Assembly: GCF_018263925.1 (NCBI RefSeq)
Contig: NZ_JAEVHF010000009.1
Location: forward strand, 62,001-126,000
Direction: 5' to 3'
Length of the DNA: 64,000 nt
DNA from: Kistimonas asteriae
GTDB taxonomy: Bacteria; Pseudomonadota; Gammaproteobacteria; Pseudomonadales; Endozoicomonadaceae
Numbering within the stretch: position 1 is the first letter of the stretch; each line of letters opens with the position of its first letter. The notes under the pieces are model-generated. The model did not search any database and was not told the DNA's origin. It saw only the letters and a program-made list of their open reading frames with translations. Shown here piece by piece: positions 9,102-18,861 of the stretch. The position numbers and the translations under genes were made by a program.

Positions 9102-9872
9102 TCACCCGACTGAATCCAGCATCGCAGCACCGCAGGCGAGCACAACCATCACGAACAGCAGCCATTTCAAGGTGGCCTGGGAGGCTTGTATGGCAAAGCG
9201 AACACTGTAGTGGGCTCCTATCATACAACCCACGGCCAGAATCATCCCCGGCACCCAAAGCACCAGGTCGTACCAGACGAACACCCCTAACGCCAGCAGG
9301 CTGAAGCAGGCGGTACAGACCACTTTCAGGGCATTGGCGCGTACCAGGTCATAACGCAGCCCTCCCGCCAGCGCCGCAATCAGCATGAAGCCAACCCCTG
9401 CCTGAACAAACCCGCCGTAGACACCTGCCAGAAACAGCCCTGCCCAGGCGGAAGGTTTACTGTGCAGGGGTATAACCGGCGTACCCGGTTCCGGCGCCAC
9501 GGTTGATGGTTTGATGATCATGACCAGCGCCATCAACACCATGCTGCCCAGTAGCACCGGTTTCAACACCCCTTCCGGCAGGAAGGCGGCAGCAAGCGCA
9601 CCGACCAGTGAACCCAGCAATGTCGGTATCACGACAGCCATCATGGCAGGGGCTTCCAGCCGTTTCTCGCGATAAAACCCCTGCATACCCGTTAGCGACT
9701 GCATGACGACACCGACCCGGTTGGTCGCATTCGCCACATCTGCAGGCATACCCATCAACATCAGTGCCGGCAGGGTCAGCATGGAGCCGCCCCCCGCCAG
9801 GGTATTGATAAATCCGGCGACCACACCCGCCAGCAACAGCGCCGTGACATTTACGAGGGTCAGTTCATACAT
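9102..9872 (-). CDS. TauE/SafE family membrane transporter (sulfite/sulfonate exporter type)
   Basis: This inner-membrane protein of about 256 aa has 7-8 hydrophobic segments and belongs to the TauE/SafE family, whose members export sulfite or organosulfonates. The N-terminal GFINTLAGGGSMLTLPAL motif is diagnostic, and a second half-repeat lies near LAGVYGGFVQAGVGF. A TTG at 9899 and an ATG at 9884 also open the frame. The ATG at 9872, about 10 bp after a GGA, gives the usual family N-terminus. Its stop lies right against the stop of the converging ybaK-like gene. The substrate is not determined. Confidence 0.85.
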   Translation of the reverse strand: MYELTLVNVTALLLAGVVAGFINTLAGGGSMLTLPALMLMGMPADVANATNRVGVVMQSLTGMQGFYREKRLEAPAMMAVVIPTLLGSLVGALAAAFLPEGVLKPVLLGSMVLMALVMIIKPSTVAPEPGTPVIPLHSKPSAWAGLFLAGVYGGFVQAGVGFMLIAALAGGLRYDLVRANALKVVCTACFSLLALGVFVWYDLVLWVPGMILAVGCMIGAHYSVRFAIQASQATLKWLLFVMVVLACGAAMLDSVG

Positions 9873-10025
9873 CGTTTGTTCCATCAACAGATCGTGCAAC
9901 AGCCATGGAAATCAGGCTGCATCCGTTCCGTCACTAGCGACCGGCAACCGGATACCATCAATGCACTGGGTTAATCAGGGCGGGGAGAAGGATGAGTCAG
10001 GATAGGGTTATCTGCAAGTATCAAC

Positions 10026-10058
10026 AGAAAAAACCAACCCCCTGCAGAAACAGGGGGT
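10026..10058 (-). terminator. Intrinsic terminator of pyk
   Basis: On the minus strand ACCCCCTG pairs with CAGGGGGT (6-nt loop), and TTGGTTTTTT follows within 5 bp. It lies directly after the pyruvate kinase stop. Confidence 0.85.
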
Positions 10059-10065
10059 ACATTGG

Positions 10066-11523
10066 TTATACGGTCAAAATCTTCATGGTATTGGTTTCGC
10101 CGACAACAGCGAGCGTATCACCCTTGGTCATGATGACCTGGTCACCATCGTCCAGGTAACCGGCGTCCCGAACGACCTTAACCGCGGCAGCGTTCACGTC
10201 ATGACCTGATGCATACACGGTTGGATCAAAGACAAACGCCTCGACCCCACGGTACAGTGCAACCAGTCGGCGCGTAGACTCCTGCCGGGTCAGTGCAAAA
10301 ATAGGCAACCGCGAGTTGATACGGGACATCCACAATGGCGTAGAGCCGGATTCCGTCAGGCAGATAATCGCTTTAACACTCTGCAAATGGTTGGCGGCAT
10401 ACATGGTGGACATCGCGATCGTCTCATCCGTCCGCTCAAATGAGAACGCCATTCTATGGGTTGAGACCTGGCTCGCCGGCTGCTTCTCAGCACCGAGGCA
10501 AATACGCCCCATTGCTTCGACTACGCGTCCCGGGTTGGCGCCAGTCGCTGATTCCGCAGACAACATGACGGCATCGGTACCATCCAGCACCGCATTGGCG
10601 ACATCAAACACCTCGGCCCGGGTCGGCTGGCTGTTGGTGATCATGGATTCCATCATCTGGGTGGCAGTAACCACCGGCCGGTTCAAACGGCGGGCTTCCG
10701 CGATGATCTTTTTCTGGACGCCAATCAGCTCGGCATCCCCGATCTCAACGCCCAAATCGCCACGGGCCACCATCACCGCATCGGATGCCAGGATGACCTC
10801 TTCCAGCACCTTTTCATCCTTAACCACCTCGGCCCGTTCAATCTTGGACATGATGGCAGCGTCACCACCCGCATCGTGCAATAGCTGGCGTGCCAACGCC
10901 AGGTCAGCCGCACAGCGGGGAAAGGATACTGCCAGGTAATCGAGGTCCAGCTTGGCGGCGGTTTTGATATCTTCACGATCCTTGTCGGTCAGCGCGGGCG
11001 CCGAGAGACCACCGCCCTGGCGGTTAATCCCCTTGCTGTTGGTCAGTTCGCCACCATTAACCACATGGCAATGAATCTGACGACCATCGACCCGTTCCAC
11101 CCGCATGGTGATACGTCCATCATCCAGCAACAGCATATCGCCGGTGGCACAGTCATTTGGCAAGGCTTCATAGGTCAGACCCACCCGGTGCTGGTCACCG
11201 GCCGCCTTGTCCATATCCGCATCAAGAATAAAGTGATCGCCTTCAGCCAGGGTAATGCCGCCCTTCGCAAAACGGGCAATGCGAATCTTCGGCCCCTGCA
11301 GGTCTCCCATGAGCGCTACGGCCTGCCCCAGCTGAGCAGCCGTTTCGCGTACGCGATCAACCCGCTGCTGTAACTCTGCTGCTGTGCCATGGGAAAAGTT
11401 CAGTCTGACAACATTGACCCCTGCTTCAATCAACGCGGTCAGTGCGGCCTGATCATCCGTCGCCGGCCCCAGGGTAGCGACAATTTTGGTTCGCCTCGGC
11501 ATTGCAACCGTTTTTTCCGACAT
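10066..11523 (-). CDS. pyk: Pyruvate kinase
   Basis: This 485-aa cytosolic glycolytic enzyme transfers phosphate from phosphoenolpyruvate to ADP. Motifs are [12 protein letters not shown] and VVRLNFSHG near the N-terminus, DYLAVSFPR, the K+/Mg2+-binding signature with SKIERAE and GDLGVEI, and TATQMMESM. The C-terminal regulatory domain ends in [16 protein letters not shown]. Length and motifs match the type II (PykA-like) bacterial enzyme. AGGAGAG lies 6 bp before the ATG. It may be co-transcribed with the NhaC-type gene upstream, since only 51 bp separate them. Confidence 0.96.
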   Translation of the reverse strand: MSEKTVAMPRRTKIVATLGPATDDQAALTALIEAGVNVVRLNFSHGTAAELQQRVDRVRETAAQLGQAVALMGDLQGPKIRIARFAKGGITLAEGDHFILDADMDKAAGDQHRVGLTYEALPNDCATGDMLLLDDGRITMRVERVDGRQIHCHVVNGGELTNSKGINRQGGGLSAPALTDKDREDIKTAAKLDLDYLAVSFPRCAADLALARQLLHDAGGDAAIMSKIERAEVVKDEKVLEEVILASDAVMVARGDLGVEIGDAELIGVQKKIIAEARRLNRPVVTATQMMESMITNSQPTRAEVFDVANAVLDGTDAVMLSAESATGANPGRVVEAMGRICLGAEKQPASQVSTHRMAFSFERTDETIAMSTMYAANHLQSVKAIICLTESGSTPLWMSRINSRLPIFALTRQESTRRLVALYRGVEAFVFDPTVYASGHDVNAAAVKVVRDAGYLDDGDQVIMTKGDTLAVVGETNTMKILTV

Positions 11524-11574
11524 GGCAACTCTCCTTGCTCAAAGACCTCAATAAACCGTAACACCCGAGCCCGT

Positions 11575-12897
11575 TTACTGACTTTTCTCCAACCGGGGAA
11601 AGCCGGACAGAATCGCCCCTGTCGCGCACAGCGCCAGTATCCACGGGTAATAGCTGTCACCCACCAGCGCCAGTGGTGACAGGCCGGCAATAGAACCGGC
11701 CAGCAGCAACTGTGCGCCCCAGGGGATGATGCCCTGCACGACACAGGAAAACATGTCCAGCAAGCTGGCCGAACGACGGGGATCAATGGCATTCTTTTCG
11801 GCAATATCCCGCGCGACCGTGCCACTGATAAGAATGGCCACGGTATTATTCGCCGTAAACAGGTTACAGACAGCCACCAACAGGGAAATACCGATTTCGC
11901 CTGCCCGGCCCTGCAGTCGTTCAAAGCGCCCTACCAGCGATTGAATACAACCGGTCAGCCAGACGAGGCCGCCCTCATGACGCATCACCGCGGCCAGCCC
12001 ACCGATAAACATGGACAGCACCATGATTTCCAGCATGCCCTCAAAGCCAAGGTAGATGTTATCGGCCATAATCGCCATGGAATAGCCATCCTTGACCAAC
12101 ATCCCCAGAAACCCGGAAAAGAGAATCCCCACCATCAACACGACCAGCACATTCATACCACTGACCGCCAGTCCGAGTACCAGCAGGTAAGGCAATACCA
12201 GCCAGCCATTGAACTCGCTAGCCGCCGGTGCGCTCCCCCCATGACCGAGGATGAACAGAAGCACCATCGTCAACAATGCGGCCGGTATGGCAATGCGGGC
12301 ATTCAGGCGGAACTTGTCGCGCATGCTGCAGCCCTGGGTGCGGGTAGCAGCAATCGTCGTATCAGAAATGATGGAGAGGTTATCGCCGAACATGGCGCCA
12401 CCCACCACGGTCCCCGCGCACAGGGCCGGTGAAAGACCGGTCGCCTGGCTGATCCCGATCGCGATTGGCGTGATAGCGGCAATGGTTCCCATCGACGTGC
12501 CCATGGCGGTAGAAACGAACGCAGCCACCAGGAACAGGCCCGGCAACAATAACTGTTCCGGCAGGGCGGACAACCCCAGGGCAACCGTGGCATCTACACC
12601 TCCAATGGCGCTGGTGACCTTGGCAAAGGCGCCAGCCAGCAGGTAAACCATGCACATCGTGACAATATTGATATCACCAATACCCTGCAGAAAATGCTGA
12701 ATGCGCTCATTCAGACGGGCATGGCCAATCAACATAGCGATGATGATGGCCGGTAATGCCGCCACCGGCGCCTTGACCTGGTAAAACGCGAACTCAACGC
12801 CGGCCAGAGAATAGTAAATACCGCTTCCGAAAAACACGCCCAGGAATATCAGCAGGGGCAGTAGCGCTCGGGGGTTGGCTGCAGGCTGTGTCATCAA
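11575..12897 (-). CDS. nhaC: NhaC-family Na+/H+ antiporter
   Basis: This 440-aa inner-membrane antiporter has about 11-12 hydrophobic segments. The family signature GDNLSIISDTTIAATRTQGC is at about 172-191, and SAMGTSMGTIAAITPIA precedes it. NhaC-family proteins exchange Na+ for H+; some relatives (MleN) combine this with organic-acid exchange, so substrates other than Na+ are possible. ATG candidates are residues 1 and 2. It lies 51 bp upstream of pyk on the same strand and diverges from brnQ across a 250-bp regulatory gap. Confidence 0.88.
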   Translation of the reverse strand: MMTQPAANPRALLPLLIFLGVFFGSGIYYSLAGVEFAFYQVKAPVAALPAIIIAMLIGHARLNERIQHFLQGIGDINIVTMCMVYLLAGAFAKVTSAIGGVDATVALGLSALPEQLLLPGLFLVAAFVSTAMGTSMGTIAAITPIAIGISQATGLSPALCAGTVVGGAMFGDNLSIISDTTIAATRTQGCSMRDKFRLNARIAIPAALLTMVLLFILGHGGSAPAASEFNGWLVLPYLLVLGLAVSGMNVLVVLMVGILFSGFLGMLVKDGYSMAIMADNIYLGFEGMLEIMVLSMFIGGLAAVMRHEGGLVWLTGCIQSLVGRFERLQGRAGEIGISLLVAVCNLFTANNTVAILISGTVARDIAEKNAIDPRRSASLLDMFSCVVQGIIPWGAQLLLAGSIAGLSPLALVGDSYYPWILALCATGAILSGFPRLEKSQ

Positions 12898-13148
12898 TAT
12901 CCTCGTTCAGACCTGTAATGATCAGCGAAACGCCATCCACCGGGTCGCAAAATAAAATGCCGCATTGTATCCAGCACACGGCCTGATACAACTGGGCGAT
13001 TTACGTAAACAGCCCAGTTGCCCGGGCGTGAAACCGAAGATCAAATGCCATGGTTTGCGTATTATTTTCCCGACACTGGAACTTCAACATGGATTTGTCC
13101 GTCTTATGACTAATACTTAGTGAACATCCGATTTATGATCAATGCTGC
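12898..13148. promoter_or_regulatory. Divergent intergenic region nhaC-brnQ with long inverted repeat
   Basis: This 251-bp gap separates divergent transporter genes. It holds a perfect 9-bp inverted repeat (CAACTGGGC at 12989-12997 and GCCCAGTTG at 13012-13020). The repeat could be a transcription factor site or a hairpin. I see no convincing -35/-10 pair. Confidence 0.4.
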
Positions 13149-14522
13149 ATGCTTATGGAAAATCCTGCCACCCCTAACACACTGACCGGCAAGGCTCTGC
13201 TGGCCATGGGTTTCATGACCTTTGCCCTGTTTCTCGGGGCCGGCAACATGATATTCCCGGTGCTTTCCGGCCAACTGGCAGGCACTGAAGCCTGGTCAGC
13301 GGCGGCGGGCTTTCTCACCACCGGTGTCGGACTGCCGCTACTGGGCATTATCGCCATGGCCCGGGTCGGCGGGGGCTTCAATGATCTGTCACAAGACCTC
13401 CCCCCCCGACTGATCGCCCTGATCGGCATTATCATCTATCTGCTGATTGGCCCAATGTATGCCGTACCACGAACGGCAGCCGTCTCCTTTGAAATTGGCA
13501 TTACACCTTTCCTTGATGCCGAAAACAGTAATAGCGATGCGCAGCAACTCCTGTTCTCACTGGTCTTTTTTGCCATTGCCTGGTGGTTTGCCCTGTATCC
13601 CGGCAAGCTCATGGAAACCGTCGGCGAAATCATCACGCCGGCGTTGATACTCTTATTAATCGTGCTCGGTGTTTCCCCTTTCCTCAATCCCGCCGGCGAT
13701 CCCGGCCCACCGATTGAAGACTACCAGACAACAGCCTTTATTCAGGGATTCCTTGACGGTTATATGACCATGGATGCCCTGGCCGCCCTGATGTTTGGTA
13801 TTGTCATCATCACCAACCTTCGCTCTCATGGCATTACCGGTCGGCGAGCACTGACCCGCTATTGTATTGCCACGGGCGTTATTGCCGCTATCGGACTCTC
13901 CCTCGTCTATATCGCGCTTTTCAACATCGGCGCCACCAGCAGGGTACTGGCACCTGACGCCAGCAATGGCGGACAAATCCTGACCACCTTTGTTGAGTTC
14001 CAGTTCAGCCAATGGGGCATCCTCATCCTTGCCGCCATTGTGACCCTGGCCTGCCTGACAACCGCCATCGGCTGCATAACCGCCGTCGCGGAATACTTTG
14101 AACAACTCTGGCCTCGCTATTCCTATTTCTCCCTGGTGACCGCCATTACAGTAGCCTGTGTGGTGATGGCCAACATCAACCTTGACCAGTTGATTGAATT
14201 TTATGTCCCCATCCTGCTGGCGATATACCCGGTCGCGATGATTCTTATCCTGTTGGCACTGATCCGCGAATGGTTACCTGCCCCTAAATTATCGACACGT
14301 TTCACACTGCTCCTCGTTGCCTTGCTCGGTATTGCTGACGGACTGCATGTACTACCCTACCGGGCCATGGAGTACTACCTTTTACCCTTGAACAGTCTGC
14401 CGGGATTTTCACTCCATCTCAGCTGGGTGCTACCCGCCATTGTCAGCCTGGTCGTCACCAGCCTCATTGGCATTGTTTATCCTGAACGCCAATCTCAGAC
14501 AGAGTCCGATACCGGCCAGTAA
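13149..14522 (+). CDS. brnQ: BrnQ branched-chain amino acid:cation symporter
   Basis: This 457-aa inner-membrane carrier of the LIVCS family imports leucine, isoleucine and valine with Na+ or H+. The family N-terminus is clear (FALFLGAGNMIFPVLSGQLAG), as are GPMYAVPRTAAVSFEIG and TMDALAALMFG. It has about 12 membrane segments. The start could be the ATG at 13149 or 13155, and neither has a strong ribosome binding site. The gene is followed after 24 bp by the lipoprotein gene on the same strand, so the two may share a transcript. Confidence 0.93.
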   Translation: MLMENPATPNTLTGKALLAMGFMTFALFLGAGNMIFPVLSGQLAGTEAWSAAAGFLTTGVGLPLLGIIAMARVGGGFNDLSQDLPPRLIALIGIIIYLLIGPMYAVPRTAAVSFEIGITPFLDAENSNSDAQQLLFSLVFFAIAWWFALYPGKLMETVGEIITPALILLLIVLGVSPFLNPAGDPGPPIEDYQTTAFIQGFLDGYMTMDALAALMFGIVIITNLRSHGITGRRALTRYCIATGVIAAIGLSLVYIALFNIGATSRVLAPDASNGGQILTTFVEFQFSQWGILILAAIVTLACLTTAIGCITAVAEYFEQLWPRYSYFSLVTAITVACVVMANINLDQLIEFYVPILLAIYPVAMILILLALIREWLPAPKLSTRFTLLLVALLGIADGLHVLPYRAMEYYLLPLNSLPGFSLHLSWVLPAIVSLVVTSLIGIVYPERQSQTESDTGQ

Positions 14523-14546
14523 GCACGCTTTACCTGCAGGCCTTCT

Positions 14547-15233
14547 ATGACACGCCATAGCAACACATGGATCATGACAACCTGCCTGTTATTGATGACA
14601 GGCTGTCAGTATGACCAGAACACGGCGCCACACTACTCGCCGGGCAGACCATCAGGCCTTACCTTCCCCCCCGAAAGGACCCACGTTGTGGATACCAGCC
14701 AGATTTGCCCACCACCGGATGTCAAAACACACACGGATACTGTCGAAATGTCAGCAACCATTAACGGGCTTCCCGTCATTGGTTGCGTCGAGGCCATCTT
14801 CCTGCACGCCGCCAACCAAACCCTGGACGCCCAGATTGATACAGGCTCAACAACCTCTTTTCTGGCAGCAGACCATATTGTTGAGTTCGACCGCGACGGC
14901 AGCCGCTGGGTACGATTCCAGATCAGCAGGCATGTTGGCGCCAACCAATCGCAGGCATTGACACTCCCTGTGTCCAACCGATCCCGTTCACAGCGCCACA
15001 ATGGTTCGCGCAACACCACAAACCCCAGCGTCAGACTGAAAGTCACACTGGGTGACATTGACCTGTTTACTGACTTCACCCTGATGGATAGCAACCAGCT
15101 GAGTTTCCCTGTCCTGCTAGGCCGCAACTTCCTGAAAGGCAATGCGATGGTCGATAGCAGCAAAACACATATCGCCCGTAATCATGCTCTGATACTGACC
15201 GAGCTGGCAATGCCGCACTCAGTCAATCAGTGA
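14547..15233 (+). CDS. RimB-like retropepsin-fold lipoprotein (Zn_protease/PF05618-like family)
   Basis: This 228-aa protein has a lipoprotein signal peptide ending LLLMTGC, with the lipobox Cys at residue 20, so it should be membrane-anchored on the periplasmic side. The central domain has the family pattern AQIDTGSTTSFL, with the predicted aspartyl residue at about 98, then FDRDGSRWVRFQ and a C-terminal FPVLLGRNFLKGNAMVDSS. This is the retropepsin-like family often annotated as 'ATP-dependent zinc protease'. That name is historical and no ATP site is visible. Its target is unknown. It sits 24 bp after brnQ. Confidence 0.8.
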   Translation: MTRHSNTWIMTTCLLLMTGCQYDQNTAPHYSPGRPSGLTFPPERTHVVDTSQICPPPDVKTHTDTVEMSATINGLPVIGCVEAIFLHAANQTLDAQIDTGSTTSFLAADHIVEFDRDGSRWVRFQISRHVGANQSQALTLPVSNRSRSQRHNGSRNTTNPSVRLKVTLGDIDLFTDFTLMDSNQLSFPVLLGRNFLKGNAMVDSSKTHIARNHALILTELAMPHSVNQ

Positions 15234-15388
15234 TGGTGTAACAAGACCTGCCTTGTATTTGCAAAAGTGACAACGGTAAGCATCCAGACAGAGAACACAT
15301 CCGCCATGCAATACGAAAGAACAGGAAGATCGCTATGAACACAAAGGATGGCATGGGATCTCAAACTTATTGATCTGAAAGCACGGTA

Positions 15389-16558
15389 ATGTTGGATAAA
15401 ATCTGTTCCGTCGAGGATTTCCGCGCCCTGGCCAGAAAACGTGTTCCTCGCATGTTCTATGACTATGCAGACGCCGGCTCCTGGACGGAGAGCACGTACC
15501 ATCGGAATACGCGTGATTTCAGGTCCATTCATTTTCGCCAGCGTGTCGGCATCGATATCACCAACCGCACAACAATGACCACATTGGCAGGAGAAAACGT
15601 TACCATGCCGGTCGCCCTGGCGCCGGTCGGTATCGCCGGCATGCAGCATGCGGACGGTGAGATTCTGGCCGCCAGGGCAGCCGAGGCGTTCGGCATACCG
15701 TTCACACTCTCCACCCTGAGCATCTGCTCCATTGAGGATGTCGCGACCCATACATCAAAACCCTTCTGGTTTCAGCTCTATATCCTGAAGGACCGTTCTT
15801 TCAGTGAGAGACTGCTTGAGCGCGCCATGGCGGCAGGCTGCAAAACCCTGGTAGTGACCCTTGACCTGACACTTCTGGGGCAGCGGCACAAGGATATCCG
15901 GAACAACCTGCGTGCGCCGCCAAAGATCACTCCGTCAACCCTACTCCAGTTCATCACCCGACCCCGGTGGTGCCTTGAAATCATGGGAACAAGCCGTCGA
16001 AGCTTTGGCAACGTGGTAGGCCACACCAAGGGTGTTTCTGACCTCAGCTCACTGGCCAGCTGGATTGCGGAACAGTTTGACGCCACGTTTACCTGGAAAG
16101 ACCTGGACTGGATTCGCGCCCGCTGGAACGGCCCCCTGATCGTGAAAGGTATTCTTGATCCGGAGGATGTACCGAAGGCCATCGACGCCGGTGCGGACAT
16201 GATTGTGGTTTCCAACCATGGAGGACGACAGCTGGATGGCGCACCGTCCACGATCAGCGTTTTACCGTCAATCCTTGAGGCTGCCGACGGGAAGGTGGAG
16301 GTTCACCTGGATGGTGGTATTCGCTCGGGGCAGGACGTGCTCAAGGCCATCGCCCTTGGAGCCAAAGGCGTTTATATAGGCCGCGCCTACATCTACGGAC
16401 TTGGTGCCTGCGGTGAAGCGGGTGTCACCAGAACACTGGAGATCATCCAGAACGAACTGGCGCTGACCATGGGCATGGTCGGGGAACGGGATATCAATAA
16501 GGTTGGTCAACACACCCTCGTTTCTGATTCCGTCCAGAAAATCCGCTGCTTCACCTAA
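15389..16558 (+). CDS. lldD: FMN-dependent alpha-hydroxy-acid dehydrogenase (L-lactate dehydrogenase type)
   Basis: This 389-aa TIM-barrel flavoenzyme oxidises L-lactate or related 2-hydroxy acids and passes electrons to the quinone pool. Visible motifs are the N-terminal FYDYADAGSWTE, ALAPVGIAGMQHADGE, FWFQLYILKDR, the catalytic His-Arg segment SNHGGRQLDGAPS at about 275 and the FMN-phosphate loop DGGIRSGQDVLKA. Length and motifs fit LldD, but mandelate or glycolate enzymes look alike, so the substrate is inferred. The ribosome binding site is weak. No lldP or lldR lies nearby. Confidence 0.88.
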   Translation: MLDKICSVEDFRALARKRVPRMFYDYADAGSWTESTYHRNTRDFRSIHFRQRVGIDITNRTTMTTLAGENVTMPVALAPVGIAGMQHADGEILAARAAEAFGIPFTLSTLSICSIEDVATHTSKPFWFQLYILKDRSFSERLLERAMAAGCKTLVVTLDLTLLGQRHKDIRNNLRAPPKITPSTLLQFITRPRWCLEIMGTSRRSFGNVVGHTKGVSDLSSLASWIAEQFDATFTWKDLDWIRARWNGPLIVKGILDPEDVPKAIDAGADMIVVSNHGGRQLDGAPSTISVLPSILEAADGKVEVHLDGGIRSGQDVLKAIALGAKGVYIGRAYIYGLGACGEAGVTRTLEIIQNELALTMGMVGERDINKVGQHTLVSDSVQKIRCFT

Positions 16559-16862
16559 TGCCCCCGACAACTCGATCGGTGGTGCTGATAATAGTCATCC
16601 ACATTCGATCGATATGGCCAAAAGATATACGCAATTCATAATGTGACCATTTGTGACACCTTTGAACACACACGGTGTCGCAACAAGTCACGCCTCTGCT
16701 CAATCCCCTGTCATCAAACACTGTCTTCTAAGCCCCGACACCACGGCCACCGGGCATTGTAAGAAACACCACAACAACGTTACGATAATTGGCCTGAGGA
16801 TTGCTCATGGCATGAGACCCTTTTCATAACAATAAATACTGAAAACAGGGGTTACATCAAGG
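16559..16862. other. 304-bp intergenic region
   Basis: No ORF, tRNA or clear hairpin terminator is visible between lldD and the diguanylate cyclase gene. The last 20 bp contain an AGGGG that may serve as a ribosome binding site for the following gene. Confidence 0.5.
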
Positions 16863-18689
16863 ATGTGTATTACCCGAACACACACTGTGCTTTCACATAA
16901 GCGGCCAATAGCAACGACATTTCTGTCCGTCGTTGCCTGTCTATTATCAGCGCCAGCCATAGCGCTTGATTATTCAGGCGATACGTTACTGACAGATCCG
17001 TCACCCATGCTGACATCTTTCACCGAACAGCTATTGACGCTCTCGCTGGGTATGCTGCTGGCGTTGATAATTTTCAATATTTGCATTTTCATTCGTGCCC
17101 GCAAGTCCAGCTACCTGTTCTTTGCCATTTATACAGGTGCAACCCTGCTCTACTTGGTCTCCAGTGACGCCTCTCGGCTTGACTTGCCAGCGTTTGCATT
17201 GGACAACTGGGTCAATCAACAACCCCTGTTTTTCGGCGCCATTGCCACCGCATTTGCGATTCGTTTTATGTTGTCCCTGATTCCGGTCAAAGAGGAATCA
17301 CATTCCATATACGTTGTTTGTCGTACGCTCTATTCCACCCTGCTATTAATAGCGGGCAGCTGTCTGCTGAATCTCTCATCACTGGACCAGCCGCTGACGA
17401 CACTCTTCCACGGGGTGCTGGCAATCACCTTTATCGCACTGAGTGCATCCAGCCTGATACTTATCAGAAAGAAACACAGCAATGCATCGTTCTTTTTCAT
17501 GGGATGGCTGGCCATCAGCCTGGGAAGCCTTGCCAGCCTGTTAGCCATTGAAGGGTATGCTTCCGACGTGTTGCGCTGGACGCATTATCCAGCGCTGGTT
17601 GTCCAGGCGATTGCATTCAGCCTGGCGCTGCCAGCCTACACCACCACCCTTTATCGCACCTACCAGCAAAACTATGCGCTGATGGAAAATAGCCTTCAGC
17701 GACATTATCGTCATCGCCGTATTTACAATGATGCTGTCAAACACTACCTGGACAACCTCAACGGCATGGATGAGGAAGCCATAGGCTCGCGCCTGCTTTC
17801 CACGCTGAACAGCCTGTTACCGATCAATACCTGCGCCCTTCTGCATATCAGAAATAATCAGATATCGGTGATCGGCCTGAGTGGCCAGCAAAAAATTGTT
17901 TTTGAACAACTCGTGGACGGGCGCCTGACATTACTGGGTAACATTGCCCGCTCTGCCGAAGAAGCGACCCTGCAAATGCAGTATGACCACCATCAGGCCG
18001 CCTCGGTCAGTATTATTCCCGTGCTCTGGGAATCCAGCCACACCTGGACAGTGGTATTACTGCGCCAATACGACAAGACGCCGTTAGACAAAGATCAGCT
18101 GCAGCTGGCCAGCGATATCGCCTCCCATACCCGCACCCTGTTCCAGGCCAGCAAGCGTTATGACGAACTCCGCCGTGAAGCGGACCTGGATGACCTGACC
18201 GGCATGTGCAACCGCCGATCGTTTCAGCGAGATGCCACCGCCATGCTGGAACGCCTGCAGCAGGAAGCGAAACCCGCCACCCTGCTGTACATGGACATCG
18301 ATCACTTCAAACCACTGAATGACACCTATGGCCACGCTTTCGGCGACAAAGTCCTGCAGATGTTTGCCGACGTCTGCCGCAACAACCTCCGTAACCGCGA
18401 CTTGCTTGCCCGCATAGGTGGTGAGGAGTTTGTCGTCCTGATCCCCCAGGCGACACCGGCAAGAACCCAGCAAATCGCCGAACGCATCCGCACGGGCCTG
18501 CTGGCCCTCAAATTTGATGAACTGAACGCGGAGAAAGTCACCCTCAGTATCGGCCTGTCCAGCACAGAATACTGCGGCTATGACCTCGAACGCCTGCTGG
18601 AGGCTGCCGACCGGGCGCTGTACCAGGCCAAAGCCGATGGCCGAAATCGGATCCGACATTCTGAACCTGAAACACACTCCCTGATATAA
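16863..18689 (+). CDS. Membrane diguanylate cyclase (7TM-GAF-like-GGDEF)
   Basis: This 608-aa protein should make cyclic di-GMP from GTP at the inner membrane. Residues 1-35 look like a signal peptide or first helix, and residues 55-270 hold about seven membrane helices of the 7TMR-DISM kind. A coiled segment and a GAF-like region span about 290-430, and a GGDEF domain runs from about 443 (DDLTGMCNRRSF) to the end. The active site is GGEEF at about 517. An inhibitory I-site RNRD lies exactly five residues before it, so product feedback is expected. No EAL domain is present. The 7TM region lacks the extracellular DISM-ED domain, so the signal is unknown. Confidence 0.9.
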   Translation: MCITRTHTVLSHKRPIATTFLSVVACLLSAPAIALDYSGDTLLTDPSPMLTSFTEQLLTLSLGMLLALIIFNICIFIRARKSSYLFFAIYTGATLLYLVSSDASRLDLPAFALDNWVNQQPLFFGAIATAFAIRFMLSLIPVKEESHSIYVVCRTLYSTLLLIAGSCLLNLSSLDQPLTTLFHGVLAITFIALSASSLILIRKKHSNASFFFMGWLAISLGSLASLLAIEGYASDVLRWTHYPALVVQAIAFSLALPAYTTTLYRTYQQNYALMENSLQRHYRHRRIYNDAVKHYLDNLNGMDEEAIGSRLLSTLNSLLPINTCALLHIRNNQISVIGLSGQQKIVFEQLVDGRLTLLGNIARSAEEATLQMQYDHHQAASVSIIPVLWESSHTWTVVLLRQYDKTPLDKDQLQLASDIASHTRTLFQASKRYDELRREADLDDLTGMCNRRSFQRDATAMLERLQQEAKPATLLYMDIDHFKPLNDTYGHAFGDKVLQMFADVCRNNLRNRDLLARIGGEEFVVLIPQATPARTQQIAERIRTGLLALKFDELNAEKVTLSIGLSSTEYCGYDLERLLEAADRALYQAKADGRNRIRHSEPETHSLI

Positions 18690-18861
18690 ACGACTGCAAC
18701 GTGCTGCCTGGCGTGGATTGACGTATTAATACATATGGGAACCCGCGCCACCCCCTATACAATGGGAGCCAGAAAAAATCCTGGCGCAACCTGCCTGCAC
18801 GCACCTTTCCGCCGCTCTCCCGACACCGGGCACCCGGCAGTAAAAACGACCAGAACAACCC

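Noticed and set aside
11941..12432. 163-codon + strand ORF, His/Gln-rich
   Set aside because: It is the shadow of the NhaC-type gene; composition is typical of antisense frames of membrane proteins.
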